Source: an uncultured Collinsella sp. (GTDB lineage: Bacteria; Actinomycetota; Coriobacteriia; Coriobacteriales; Coriobacteriaceae). From it: a DNA stretch of 64,000 nucleotides. The stretch covers positions 3,052 through 67,051 of the forward strand of contig UQSK01000004.1 in assembly GCA_900543605.1 (NCBI GenBank). The letters run 5' to 3'. Positions within the stretch are counted from its first letter, which is position 1. Every line of letters begins with the position of its first letter. A model generated the notes under the pieces. The model had not been told where the DNA came from. It saw nothing but the letters and a program-made list of their open reading frames with translations, and ran no database searches. A program made the position numbers and the translations under genes. This document shows, one piece after another, positions 25,509 through 32,947 of this stretch.

Positions 25509-26429
25509 ATGCCCAAACGATTACTGAACATGTCCGCATCCGATTTTGCCGCCACGTCACCCATGGATCTAAAACAGGCAATTCTGGCTTCCGAGGGACG
25601 TACCATCATGGCGGAAAACGTACCCTCTTCCCAATTTCTCGGCGGCGTTACTAATGCAGAAATTGAACGTGCCGCAGGTGCCGACCTGCTTCTGTTTAAC
25701 GCGCTCGATGTGTTCGATCCAGTTATTGCCGGTATTCCAGATGATCTCAATGAAAACCCGGTCACTTGGGTGAAGCGAGCATGCGGAAGGCCCATTGGCG
25801 TCAATCTGGAGCCAGTTGATAACGAGGCAGAGATGTCTGAATCCCGAACGGAAATCCCCATGGGTCGTCGCGTCTCTCCCAAGACCTTAGAAAAGGCTAA
25901 CGAACTCGGATTTGATTTTATCTGCCTGACGGGCAACCCTGGAACCGGCGTCTCCAACGATGCAATCGCCCATTCGATTAAACTCTCCAAAGAGCATTTC
26001 AATGGCCTGGTCATAGCCGGAAAAATGCATGGAGCGGGCGTTGCGGAACCTGTCATGACGCTCGAAATTGCGCGCAAGTTTGTTGACCTCGGCGTCGATA
26101 TCCTTCTCGTGCCAGCCCCCTACACCGTCCCTTGCTTCCAAGAAGCAGACCTGCGCGCCATCGTAGACTTTGTACGATCCCACAACGTAGGCAAGTCAAT
26201 TGAAGAGAAGGTTCTCGTCATGGCGGCGAACGGGACGAGTCAAGACTCCTGCGACAGCGAGACCATTAAGAAAATAGGCCTTGCAGCAAAAGCAGCCGGC
26301 GCTGACCTCCAACATATCGGGGACTCCATGAACGGTATTTGCCTGCCCCAGAATATCTTCACGCTCGGACAAGCCCTTCGTGGATACAGGCATCAGATCG
26401 TCATGCTGAGCCGCTCTGTGATACGTTAA
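25509..26429 (+). CDS. DUF7916-type TIM-barrel-like protein (PTS-associated)
   Basis: The 306-residue product starts MPKRLLNMSASDFAATSPMD and continues with SEGRTIMAENVPSSQFLGGVTN and FDFICLTGNPGTGVSNDAI. It resembles a family of predicted barrel proteins often encoded beside PTS genes, sometimes labelled PEP phosphonomutase-like. The exact reaction is not known to me. GGTNAEIERAAGADLLLFNAL-like segments and the LAGKMHGAGV-like segment are typical beta-alpha barrel elements. AAAGGAAG precedes the ATG. It diverges from the broken IICB gene and is followed by a GntR regulator, forming a small accessory unit of lower GC than its surroundings. Confidence 0.7.
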   Translation: MPKRLLNMSASDFAATSPMDLKQAILASEGRTIMAENVPSSQFLGGVTNAEIERAAGADLLLFNALDVFDPVIAGIPDDLNENPVTWVKRACGRPIGVNLEPVDNEAEMSESRTEIPMGRRVSPKTLEKANELGFDFICLTGNPGTGVSNDAIAHSIKLSKEHFNGLVIAGKMHGAGVAEPVMTLEIARKFVDLGVDILLVPAPYTVPCFQEADLRAIVDFVRSHNVGKSIEEKVLVMAANGTSQDSCDSETIKKIGLAAKAAGADLQHIGDSMNGICLPQNIFTLGQALRGYRHQIVMLSRSVIR

Positions 26430-26501
26430 GGTTACCTTGCCCACGTTACATCCCGACTGAGGCAACCATCAGGTATAACCAACATGCAAACTGAGGCTCT
26501 A

Positions 26502-27221
26502 ATGCTCGATACACACGAAAAACGGCCACTCTATTTACAGCTCACCGACGCGCTGCTCAAGCAGATCGTCGATGAATATCAAGCAGACGATAAACTTCCA
26601 ACAGAAATGGAACTCTGCGACGAATACGCCGTAAGCAGAACAACCGTCCGACTTGCCATGAGTGAGCTGGAGCGTCGTGGAAGTATCTATCGAATCCAAG
26701 GTAAGGGGTCGTTTGTTGCACCGAAACGCGTTAGCGAGCTCAATTCACTTTTAGACTTTGACTTTGCAAGCCATTGCGATGGCGTTGATCCAGATGCCAT
26801 TACCAAACATTTCGGCGGCCTCACATCAGGTCGTCCAATTTCCGTAATGATGCTCCAACAATTTGGATGTCAAAGTCGCGACAAAATTCAGCGTCTTGAA
26901 TTGACCTACGAACTTGAAGGCAGCTTCATAGGCGCTGATACGTTCTTCATTTCAAAGTCGCGCGTTCCGAATAACCAGTTAGATTTTCAGGCATTTAGCA
27001 GAATCATGGACGACTTGTCCAAGTCTATCCAATCTGTTAGGGAAAGCTATAGAGCACGTCAGCTTAGCGATTCCGAAGCCAGTAATTATGGTGTTGCAAA
27101 ACTTCCGGTCATCGAACTGACTCATTATGCTTACGGCTCCGGAGGCAAACTAATCTCAATTGTCTGCCGCACCGTCTTAACTGGGCGAATCCCTTATCAA
27201 AACTTTATTTTCAAGTCCTAA
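26502..27221 (+). CDS. GntR-family regulator with UTRA ligand domain
   Basis: The product is about 239 residues. An N-terminal winged helix ([18 protein letters not shown], then [19 protein letters not shown]) is followed by a UTRA-type effector domain. ATG 26502 is chosen because GAGG lies 5 nt upstream; ATG 26484 is the alternative and would place that site inside the gene. It sits 72 bp after the DUF7916 gene and probably senses a phosphorylated sugar linked to the neighbouring PTS. The wing motif (GKGSFVA) is intact. The base composition is AT-richer than the galactose genes. Confidence 0.88.
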   Translation: MLDTHEKRPLYLQLTDALLKQIVDEYQADDKLPTEMELCDEYAVSRTTVRLAMSELERRGSIYRIQGKGSFVAPKRVSELNSLLDFDFASHCDGVDPDAITKHFGGLTSGRPISVMMLQQFGCQSRDKIQRLELTYELEGSFIGADTFFISKSRVPNNQLDFQAFSRIMDDLSKSIQSVRESYRARQLSDSEASNYGVAKLPVIELTHYAYGSGGKLISIVCRTVLTGRIPYQNFIFKS

Positions 27222-27232
27222 TGTTCTTTTTC

Positions 27233-27378
27233 TTTTGTCTCGATCTGTAACACGTAGCCGAGTTTTTAAGTCCTAACCGTTACAGATCGAGACAAACAAG
27301 GTAGGCCCCGCCGAATTGTCTCAATCTGTAACATCTGGTTGGTGGTTTCACCCCTACCTGTTACAGGTTGAGACGATT
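27233..27378. repeat. Array C: two 65-nt palindromic units on an 80-bp period
   Basis: Units are 27233-27297 and 27313-27378. The spacer ends GCCGAATTGTCT, much like the A1-A2 spacer (GGTCGAATTGTCT). The array lies between convergent genes for GntR and DeoR regulators. Confidence 0.85.
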
Positions 27379-27493
27379 TGATAGTGGAGTCCTTATTTGC
27401 GCGTCATATCGCGTAGCGCTGACGCGCTGGTTTCCACAATGACAGGAGGTAAAAGTCCTCCCGCATCACCCGTTGGCAATCCCGTAGCGATAA

Positions 27494-28285
27494 CTAGCAA
27501 ATAACCTGCGTGTGCTCCTCGATGGCGGCACGATCTTCGGCGGTAATACCCGGCTCGCACACCATGGCATCCAAACTGTCCAGGCGGCAGAAGGTGTAGA
27601 AGTCGCGCTTGCCGATCTTGCTGGAGTCGGCGATCAGATAGCGCGAGTCGGCCTTGCTAAAGGCGAGCTGCTGGATGCGGCCCTCTTCCATATTGGATGT
27701 AGACACGTCGCCGTCCAGAATGCCGTTGGCACCGATAAACGCCGCGTCGATGCCCAGCGCACGCAGGGTATCCTCGGCCGTTGGTCCCACAAAAGCGGCG
27801 GTGCGGCGACGGTACATGCCGCCCACCAGGCACAGGTCGCAGTCTTCGCGCGCCTCGAGCAGGTTAAACACCGAAAGCGAATTGGTCACAATGCGCAGGC
27901 GAAACGCCGGCAGCAACGAGGCCATCTGCTCAACCGTGGTGCCCGTGCCCAAAAAGATGGTCGAGCCTTCCTCGATAAGCTCCACAGAACGGCGCGCAAT
28001 CTGCAACTTTTCCTCGGCATGCTTCGTGCGCTTTTCGCTGTGCGAATACTCATGGCGCAGCATAGCGTGTGGACGGCCCTGCGCACTGCGGGCTCCGCCG
28101 TGCACGCGCTCAATCTCGCCCAGGCTCGCAAGCTCCTCAAGGTCACGGCGGATCGTCATATCCGAGACACCTAACGCATCCGAAATCTCCTTGACCGAGA
28201 CCGTTCCCTGTTCCTCGAGCAGCTGCCGAACCTTATCCTGTCGCTCCGCTTTAATCACGATGAGTCCTCGCTGTTCCACGCTCAC
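27494..28285 (-). CDS. DeoR-family regulator, LacR-like
   Basis: The 263-residue product has the DeoR N-terminal HTH (QDKVRQLLEEQGTVSVKEIS, then ALGVSDMTIRRDLEEL) and a C-terminal sugar-phosphate-binding DeoR domain (IFLGTGTTVEQMASLLP, GANGILDGDVSTSN). In Gram-positives, LacR of this family represses lac tagatose genes and responds to tagatose-6-phosphate. Its own upstream region has TTCAAACAATAACGAACA (28291-28308), and the same spaced motif precedes lacA and PTS IIA, so it is a good candidate for their repressor. It diverges from galM. A truncated copy is at 22900-23360. Confidence 0.92.
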   Translation of the reverse strand: MSVEQRGLIVIKAERQDKVRQLLEEQGTVSVKEISDALGVSDMTIRRDLEELASLGEIERVHGGARSAQGRPHAMLRHEYSHSEKRTKHAEEKLQIARRSVELIEEGSTIFLGTGTTVEQMASLLPAFRLRIVTNSLSVFNLLEAREDCDLCLVGGMYRRRTAAFVGPTAEDTLRALGIDAAFIGANGILDGDVSTSNMEEGRIQQLAFSKADSRYLIADSSKIGKRDFYTFCRLDSLDAMVCEPGITAEDRAAIEEHTQVIC

Positions 28286-28290
28286 GTCAA

Positions 28291-28308
28291 TTCAAACAAT
28301 AACGAACA
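28291..28308. promoter_or_regulatory. DeoR/LacR-like site upstream of the DeoR gene
   Basis: TTCAAACAATAACGAACA follows the TTCAAA-N7-GAACA pattern and lies 6 bp before the regulator start, consistent with autoregulation. Confidence 0.6.
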
Positions 28309-28463
28309 AATTGTATCAGACTCGCGCGCGTCAAAAATGAACGCCCGCACAGCTCCAATCATCACTTTTTTGAGAAAAATATCCCCTGCTTTAGTGGGGT
28401 GTAGTGATAATCTCGCGTGTTCGCGCTACAGTTTGTCGGAAATACCTCGATGTTAGGAACCAA

Positions 28464-29516
28464 ATGATCACTTCCGAGCTTTTCGGCACCGCGCCGTGCG
28501 GTACCCCCGTTCATCGTTACACCCTCAACGGGCCCGAGATCTGCGTTCGAATTATGGACTATGGCGCCACCGTGCTGGGTATCGATGTGCCCGACATTCC
28601 CGGCAACGTGCGCGATGTGGTTCTGGGCTTCGATAAGCTCGAGGATTACTTTGACAACCCCGCCTGCTTTGGCGCGACCATCGGCCCTGTGGCCAACCGC
28701 ACTGCGGGTGCAACGATCACCATCGCCGGCACGGACTGGCATATGCCCGCCAACGAGGGCGCCAACAACCTGCACAGCGACCTTGAGCACGGCCTGCACA
28801 AGCGCGTGTGGGACGTTGAACTCGACGAGACTCACAACGCCGTTCGCATGACCACCTCGCTTGAGGATGGCGAGCTGGGCCTGCCCGGCAACCGCACCTT
28901 TACGGCCATGTTTACCGTGACGCGCACCGGCGTCTTTCGCATCGAATATGGCTGCGAGAGCGACCGCGCCACGTACGTGTCCATGACCAACCACACGTAC
29001 TTTAACCTTGCCGGCCATAACGCCGGCATGGACTGCGAGCACTTCTTTGTTGTCAACGCTGCCCACTATCTGCCCATCAACGACCAGAACATCCCCACCG
29101 GCGAGATCGCTCCGGTCGAGGGCACGCCGTTTGACTTCCGTGAGCTGCGCCCCGTTGCACCCGGCATGGAGGCCGACGACCCGCAGATTAAGCAGGCACG
29201 TGGCTACGACCACTGCCTGTGCATCGATGGCTATCAGTACGGCCGTAATCTGCGCCGCGCGATGCATGTTGAGGAGATGTGGACCGGCCGCGAGCTGGAC
29301 TACTACACCACCGCGCCGGGCGTTCAGCTCTACACCGGCAACTGGCTGGGCGACGAGCACGCCAAGGATGATGCTAGCTATGGCTGGGGCGCCGGCTTTG
29401 CCCTCGAGGCCGAGATGTACCCCGACACGCCGCACCAGCCGCTGTTCCCACAGGGCGTCGTGGGCCCGGGTCACCCCTACAGCAACGTGATCGAATACCA
29501 CTTTATGAGGCACTAA
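28464..29516 (+). CDS. galM: Aldose 1-epimerase (galactose mutarotase)
   Basis: The 350-residue protein interconverts alpha- and beta-galactose so that GalK receives the alpha form. Conserved mutarotase elements include YGATVLGIDVPD near residue 30, NRTAGATITIAG near 78, the catalytic-histidine motif MTNHTYFNLAGH near 175, and YDHCLCIDG. ATG 28464 is chosen because TTAGGAAC lies 5-8 nt upstream and the fold starts shortly after. It diverges from the DeoR/LacR-like gene. It is unlike the two LacX-type epimerases in length and motifs. Confidence 0.95.
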   Translation: MITSELFGTAPCGTPVHRYTLNGPEICVRIMDYGATVLGIDVPDIPGNVRDVVLGFDKLEDYFDNPACFGATIGPVANRTAGATITIAGTDWHMPANEGANNLHSDLEHGLHKRVWDVELDETHNAVRMTTSLEDGELGLPGNRTFTAMFTVTRTGVFRIEYGCESDRATYVSMTNHTYFNLAGHNAGMDCEHFFVVNAAHYLPINDQNIPTGEIAPVEGTPFDFRELRPVAPGMEADDPQIKQARGYDHCLCIDGYQYGRNLRRAMHVEEMWTGRELDYYTTAPGVQLYTGNWLGDEHAKDDASYGWGAGFALEAEMYPDTPHQPLFPQGVVGPGHPYSNVIEYHFMRH

Positions 29517-29542
29517 GCCCACAACGCGACATATCGCACAGC

Positions 29543-29578
29543 AGCGCCCGCCGACACCACCGCCGACGGGCGCTTTGC
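29543..29578 (+). terminator. Terminator after galM
   Basis: The AGCGCCCG/CGGGCGCT stem with an internal GCCGAC-type extension is followed by TTTGC. Moderate T-run. Confidence 0.65.
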
Positions 29579-29581
29579 TAC

Positions 29582-29613
29582 CTAGTCATTGGGGACGTTC
29601 TTAAATGACTAGT
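29582..29613. repeat. Dispersed GACTAGT / GGGACGTTC repeat overlapping a gene end
   Basis: CTAGTCATTGGGGACGTTCT is followed by TAAATGACTAGT, giving palindromic ends. The minus-strand PTS IIB-like gene ends inside it, at TAA 29601-29603. Confidence 0.75.
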
Positions 29614-30080
29614 TGGATGGGGTCGGGATTGGAGCTGGGGAGATAGCGGATTTCTAGCTCTATGCCGAGCGCCTGCAGCTCTTTGAGGGCTGCGACATCT
29701 GCGTCATCTACGGCGACTGCGGGCGTTATGGGGTGCTTGCCCTCCCCTGCCTGCATATGGCCGATGCTGATCTTGGCGATCGGCACACCACCCTTAACCA
29801 GCGCGAGTGCATCGACGGGTGAGGCTACCATGATCAGAATCCACTGACGCGGCGTTGCGGTATGAATGATGTCGATGGTCCTTTGCACCGAGAAAATCCG
29901 TGTCCAGACGCCTTCTGGCGCCGCCACCCTCATTGGTGCCCATTGGCGCGAATCCGCCGCGATCTCATCGTTAACGATTAGGACAAGGTTGGAGCCCACG
30001 GCCTCGTTCCACAGCTCAACATCTTGCCCGTAAATGAAACGGTCATCGATACGCGTGAGAAGGATCTTGGGTTGAGCCAT
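29601..30080 (-). CDS. PTS mannose-family IIB-like protein lacking the phosphohistidine
   Basis: The 159-residue protein matches mannose/fructose/sorbose IIB along its length and resembles the genuine IIB at 40097-40579. The phosphorylation loop is RIDDRFIYGQD, with Tyr17 where IIB proteins have His (RIDNRLVHGQV in the paralogue). It therefore cannot relay phosphate in the normal way and may be a regulator or decaying copy. It stands alone without IIA, IIC or IID. Its last residues and stop lie within a dispersed repeat, so the original C-terminus may have been replaced. ATG 30080 is preferred over an upstream extension; no strong ribosome site is visible. Confidence 0.85.
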   Translation of the reverse strand: MAQPKILLTRIDDRFIYGQDVELWNEAVGSNLVLIVNDEIAADSRQWAPMRVAAPEGVWTRIFSVQRTIDIIHTATPRQWILIMVASPVDALALVKGGVPIAKISIGHMQAGEGKHPITPAVAVDDADVAALKELQALGIELEIRYLPSSNPDPIQLVI

Positions 30081-30169
30081 CACTGCCCCGTTCTGTTTGA
30101 GACCCGTAAGAGCAAGATATCGCGTCTCCAATATTAGTGCATTTAAAGTGAGAAAAGCCGTCAGAACAC

Positions 30170-30198
30170 TTGCGCGGATGTGCGATGTCCCGTATCAT
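30170..30198 (+). promoter_or_regulatory. Promoter of the tRNA-Thr gene
   Basis: TTGCGC (30170-30175) and TATCAT (30193-30198) are spaced by 17 bp, 40 bp before the tRNA. This is a reasonable sigma-70-type match. Confidence 0.55.
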
Positions 30199-30237
30199 AA
30201 ACAGCCGTTGACGCCTCAGTTGCGTCACCACATGGCC

Positions 30238-30313
30238 GCCAGCGTAGCTCAGTTGGTAGAGCACCGCTCTCGTAAAGCGGGGGTCACCGGTTCGAGCCCG
30301 GTCGCTGGCTCCA
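30238..30313 (+). tRNA. tRNA-Thr (anticodon CGT)
   Basis: The cloverleaf is complete. The acceptor GCCAGCG pairs with CGCTGGC, D arm is GCTC...GAGC, and anticodon stem CCGCT/AGCGG encloses loop CTCGTAA. The T arm is ACCGG-TTCGAGC-CCGGT, followed by discriminator T and an encoded CCA (30311-30313). A terminator follows at 30325. No integrase or attachment-site duplication was seen beside it. Confidence 0.97.
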
Positions 30314-30324
30314 TTGCACAAGAT

Positions 30325-30347
30325 AGCCGCCTTCGAGCGGCTTTTTT
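30325..30347 (+). terminator. Terminator after tRNA-Thr
   Basis: AGCCGC-CTTCGA-GCGGCT is followed by TTTTTT. Confidence 0.88.
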
Positions 30348-30741
30348 GTTGCCAATTCGCCCACTCGGTGGACTTCGGGTTTAATGCTTAGGGGCGGGGA
30401 TTTACCAAAGTGAAATTTTAATGAAAAGAAACCCAGCTGTAACAATTGCCATGGTGAGGGCTCGAATTGGTCATATAGATCTAAAATAGTCACGATCCCT
30501 TCTCTTTTGCTGGCACGATATATCTATACAAGGTTGTGAACGGAAAACAAAAATACGTCGATTGCTATCCGACAAACGGGTCTGAAATTGCATTCACAGG
30601 CATTTCGGGGCAGATTGATACACATGTACGAAAGGGAACCTATGTGGTGCGTTGGGTTGGAGCTGCTGCAGGCCCGATATGGATTGCGGTCTTGCGTCCC
30701 GATGTCCAAATAGGTTTCTCTCTCTAGACGGGAAGTTGCTC
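30348..30741. other. Low-GC stretch without a confident gene
   Basis: A 63-codon reading frame (30536-30727, GTG start) runs through part of it. It has no ribosome site and no recognised motif, and I do not call it. It could be the decayed 5' part of an accessory gene whose next piece is the frame at 30742-31107. Confidence 0.4.
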
Positions 30742-31107
30742 ATGGACGTCATATATGACGGAGATGACTGGGTCGACCATTATACTTGGCGCCTGGTCGG
30801 CTCGAACGACAATGGGGATGTGGTGTTTGATGGACTATGTCCAAAGCATCTCCATCCTTTTGTCTCGTCGTTAATTGAGAGTTCCGCTCGTGTTGCCCCC
30901 TACAGCTCGGCATCGTTTCATGATACGGACGTTTTGAAGACCATAAGGGAGTCAATTGACGAGGGCACGATGAGCGGCCCGCTGTTTTCTCGGCTTGTGG
31001 GGCTAGATGAGATTGGCTCGAAACGACTGCTTGCGGGCGAAAAAGTGGAACTCACTTATCGGTCGATGATTTCAATCCTGCGGCTAGCCGATGTTCTTCG
31101 CAAATAA
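30742..31107 (+). CDS. Hypothetical protein, accessory
   Basis: The 121-residue product starts MDVIYDGDDWVDHYTWRLVG. GGGAAG lies about 7 nt before the ATG. No family, membrane segment or signal peptide was recognised. The C-terminal half is helical (LLAGEKVELTYRSMISILRL). Composition is AT-richer than the neighbours. It lies between tRNA-Thr and the YhcH gene, a typical spot for small accessory genes. Confidence 0.5.
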   Translation: MDVIYDGDDWVDHYTWRLVGSNDNGDVVFDGLCPKHLHPFVSSLIESSARVAPYSSASFHDTDVLKTIRESIDEGTMSGPLFSRLVGLDEIGSKRLLAGEKVELTYRSMISILRLADVLRK

Positions 31108-31164
31108 ATGAGGCGCACATCCGCCAATCCAAACACAACGCCACCGGCAACTCCCCTATTCAAC

Positions 31165-31215
31165 AATAAAGCCCCGCCAACCGCAATCCCCAAGGGAACC
31201 GCGATTAACGGGGCT
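31165..31215 (-). terminator. Terminator after the YhcH gene
   Basis: AGCCCCG at 31209-31215 (minus reading) pairs with CGGGGCT at 31170-31176, with an inner CGCGGTT/AACCGCA stem. A TTATTG tail follows on the minus strand. Confidence 0.7.
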
Positions 31216-31274
31216 CAAGCGCACTCCTCCAAGGGATAACGCTCGCAACACGAACAGCTCAGCCGAGCAGCGCG

Positions 31275-31748
31275 TTACTCCTCCCAGTAAGCATCTGCAA
31301 GCAGCTTAAAGCAGATCTTCTTGACCGGCTGTGCGCCATCGCCCGGGAACTCGAGCGTGGGCATATGAGGCTCGCCGGCAACGAACAGTGCAAACTTGTC
31401 GTCAGCAAGATCGCCGGCGATCGAAGCGTCGGAATCGACCAGATCGTAGTCGTCCTTCTCGTCAAACTCCTGGACAAGCGTCAGGCTGCCCGTGGCAACC
31501 TTAAAGGCCTCGCGACCCTCAATGTCGATCTGCAGGTCGTGATAGCGCTGATGCGTCTCATAGTGGGCCTCGGCCTCGGGACGCGTCGTGGAAGCCATGA
31601 CGTTCGCAAAGACCTTGTCGCCCAGAATCGGATGGCTGCCGACCTCGAGCTCCGCCGGGTCGTTCTCCTCGAGCCAGTCAATCAGCACGTCGAGGCCCTT
31701 GAGCATTCCGCGGTACTCCTCAATATCGCCCAATGCACCGTAAATCAT
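31275..31748 (-). CDS. YhcH/YjgK/YiaL-family protein
   Basis: The 157-residue cupin-like protein (MIYGALGDIEEYRGMLKGLD start, AHYETHQRYHDLQIDIEGRE, EPHMPTLEFPGDGAQPVKKI) has the conserved His/Glu residues of the family. Members include NanQ, which speeds sialic acid anomer conversion, and the EbgC subunit of an evolved beta-galactosidase. A role in sugar anomerisation or glycan use fits the neighbourhood. GAGAGGGGA precedes the ATG. It lies downstream of the second kinase/mutarotase pair on the same strand. Confidence 0.88.
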   Translation of the reverse strand: MIYGALGDIEEYRGMLKGLDVLIDWLEENDPAELEVGSHPILGDKVFANVMASTTRPEAEAHYETHQRYHDLQIDIEGREAFKVATGSLTLVQEFDEKDDYDLVDSDASIAGDLADDKFALFVAGEPHMPTLEFPGDGAQPVKKICFKLLADAYWEE

Positions 31749-31778
31749 CTAAATCCCCTCTCGGATCGTTTCTTTGGC

Positions 31779-31930
31779 GGCTACTCGGCAAACGCATTGC
31801 CGACGCTGTTGCCGCCCACATACGTCTCGACCAGAGTAAGGTCGGGATTGAACACGACAACGTCGGCGTCGCGCCCCGGCATAATGCTACCGCACTTGTC
31901 GTCGACTCCAACCACAAGCAAACGACCGAT
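31779..31930 (-). pseudogene. C-terminal fragment of N-acetylglucosamine-6-phosphate deacetylase
   Basis: Minus-strand reading gives DDKCGSIMPGRDADVVVFNP, then DLTLVETYVGGNSVGNAFAE and a stop at about 31780. This is almost the same as the end of the intact NagA at 34649-35818. Only about 50 codons remain, and no start is present. It lies between the second kinase gene and YhcH, evidence of duplication and deletion in this region. Confidence 0.85.
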
Positions 31931-31952
31931 GCCGGAGCCGCAGCACAACCTC

Positions 31953-32888
31953 TTACAGCTCGGTCACGACAACGCCGTTGTAAACCTCGTCCCAACGGTC
32001 CATGACCAGATGGCCGGTCATGGGATCCATGGCGTTGAGCTTGCCGCAGGTGTTGGCGGTACGCAGCACCGTCTCGTCGTCTGCGCCAGCAGCAATGGCA
32101 TGCGCGAAGCCTGCGATAGTGGAGTCACCAGAGCCCGTAGCGTTAACGGCGGGGATATCGGGCGTCTTCGCGCGGAACGCACGGCCATTGTGGAAGCCAA
32201 CGGAGCCGGCAGCGCCCATGGATACGACGACCCAGGGGATATCGGAGAAGCGGGCATCAGAGGCGAGCGCGGCGCGGAGCTCGTCCACATCGTCGGTGGT
32301 AAAGCTCGTGCCCAGAAGGCCGTTGATCTCGGTCAGGTTTGGCTTGACCAGCTCGGGCTTAATTTCGGACTTAAGGGCGGCCTCGAGCGAAGCACCCGAG
32401 GTATCGAGCAGCACCTTGGCGCCGGCGTTCTCGGCAATGCCCGTGATCTTGGCATAGTAGTCCGCCTCGACACCGCGGGGCAGCGAACCCGAGATGGTGA
32501 CGACGTCGGCCTTGCTCGCAAGCTCGGTAAACTTGGCGGTAAAGGCATCGAGCTCCTCGGGGGCAATTGTCGGGCCGCTCTCGAGCAGCTCGGTCTGGTT
32601 GCCGGCATGAAGGATATTGAGGCAGATGCGGGTCTCGCCCTTGATGGGCACAAAGTCGTTGTTAATACCGTTGGCGTCCATGAGCTCAGCCATGTAGGCG
32701 CCCATGTGGCCACCAAGCAGGCCGGTTGCCACAACGTCGTCGCCCAGCTGACCCAGCACACGGGCAACGTTAAGGCCCTTGCCGCCGGCGGTCTTTTCGG
32801 GCGTCACGCGGTTGACGTCGTCGATAACGAGCTCATCGAGCTGATAGCGCGTATCGACAGACGGGTTCATCGTAACGGTGAGGATCAT
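31953..32888 (-). CDS. lacC: PfkB-family hexose-phosphate kinase (LacC/FruK type), copy 2
   Basis: The 311-residue paralogue of the kinase at 6351-7286 has the same length and nearly the same sequence, including MILTVTMNPSVDTRYQLDEL, GGKGLNVARVL and VNATGSGDSTIAGFAHAI. It probably phosphorylates tagatose-6-phosphate or fructose-1-phosphate. ATAAGGAG precedes the ATG. It follows the second LacX-like gene by 59 bp. Here no lacAB lies upstream, and the nearby amino-sugar genes make tagatose-6-phosphate from galactosamine-6-phosphate (AgaS) a likely substrate source. Confidence 0.88.
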   Translation of the reverse strand: MILTVTMNPSVDTRYQLDELVIDDVNRVTPEKTAGGKGLNVARVLGQLGDDVVATGLLGGHMGAYMAELMDANGINNDFVPIKGETRICLNILHAGNQTELLESGPTIAPEELDAFTAKFTELASKADVVTISGSLPRGVEADYYAKITGIAENAGAKVLLDTSGASLEAALKSEIKPELVKPNLTEINGLLGTSFTTDDVDELRAALASDARFSDIPWVVVSMGAAGSVGFHNGRAFRAKTPDIPAVNATGSGDSTIAGFAHAIAAGADDETVLRTANTCGKLNAMDPMTGHLVMDRWDEVYNGVVVTEL

Positions 32889-32947
32889 TTTTAGCTCCTT
32901 ATCTCGCAGGCTCCTTGTGCCTCGCGATACGAGTCGACAAAACGGAA

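Noticed and set aside
30238..30313. tRNA-Thr as an integration site for a mobile island
   Set aside because: No integrase and no repeated tRNA 3' end were seen within the neighbouring 10 kb.
30536..30727. 63-codon frame after tRNA-Thr
   Set aside because: No ribosome site, GTG start and no recognised motif; treated as possible gene remnant only.
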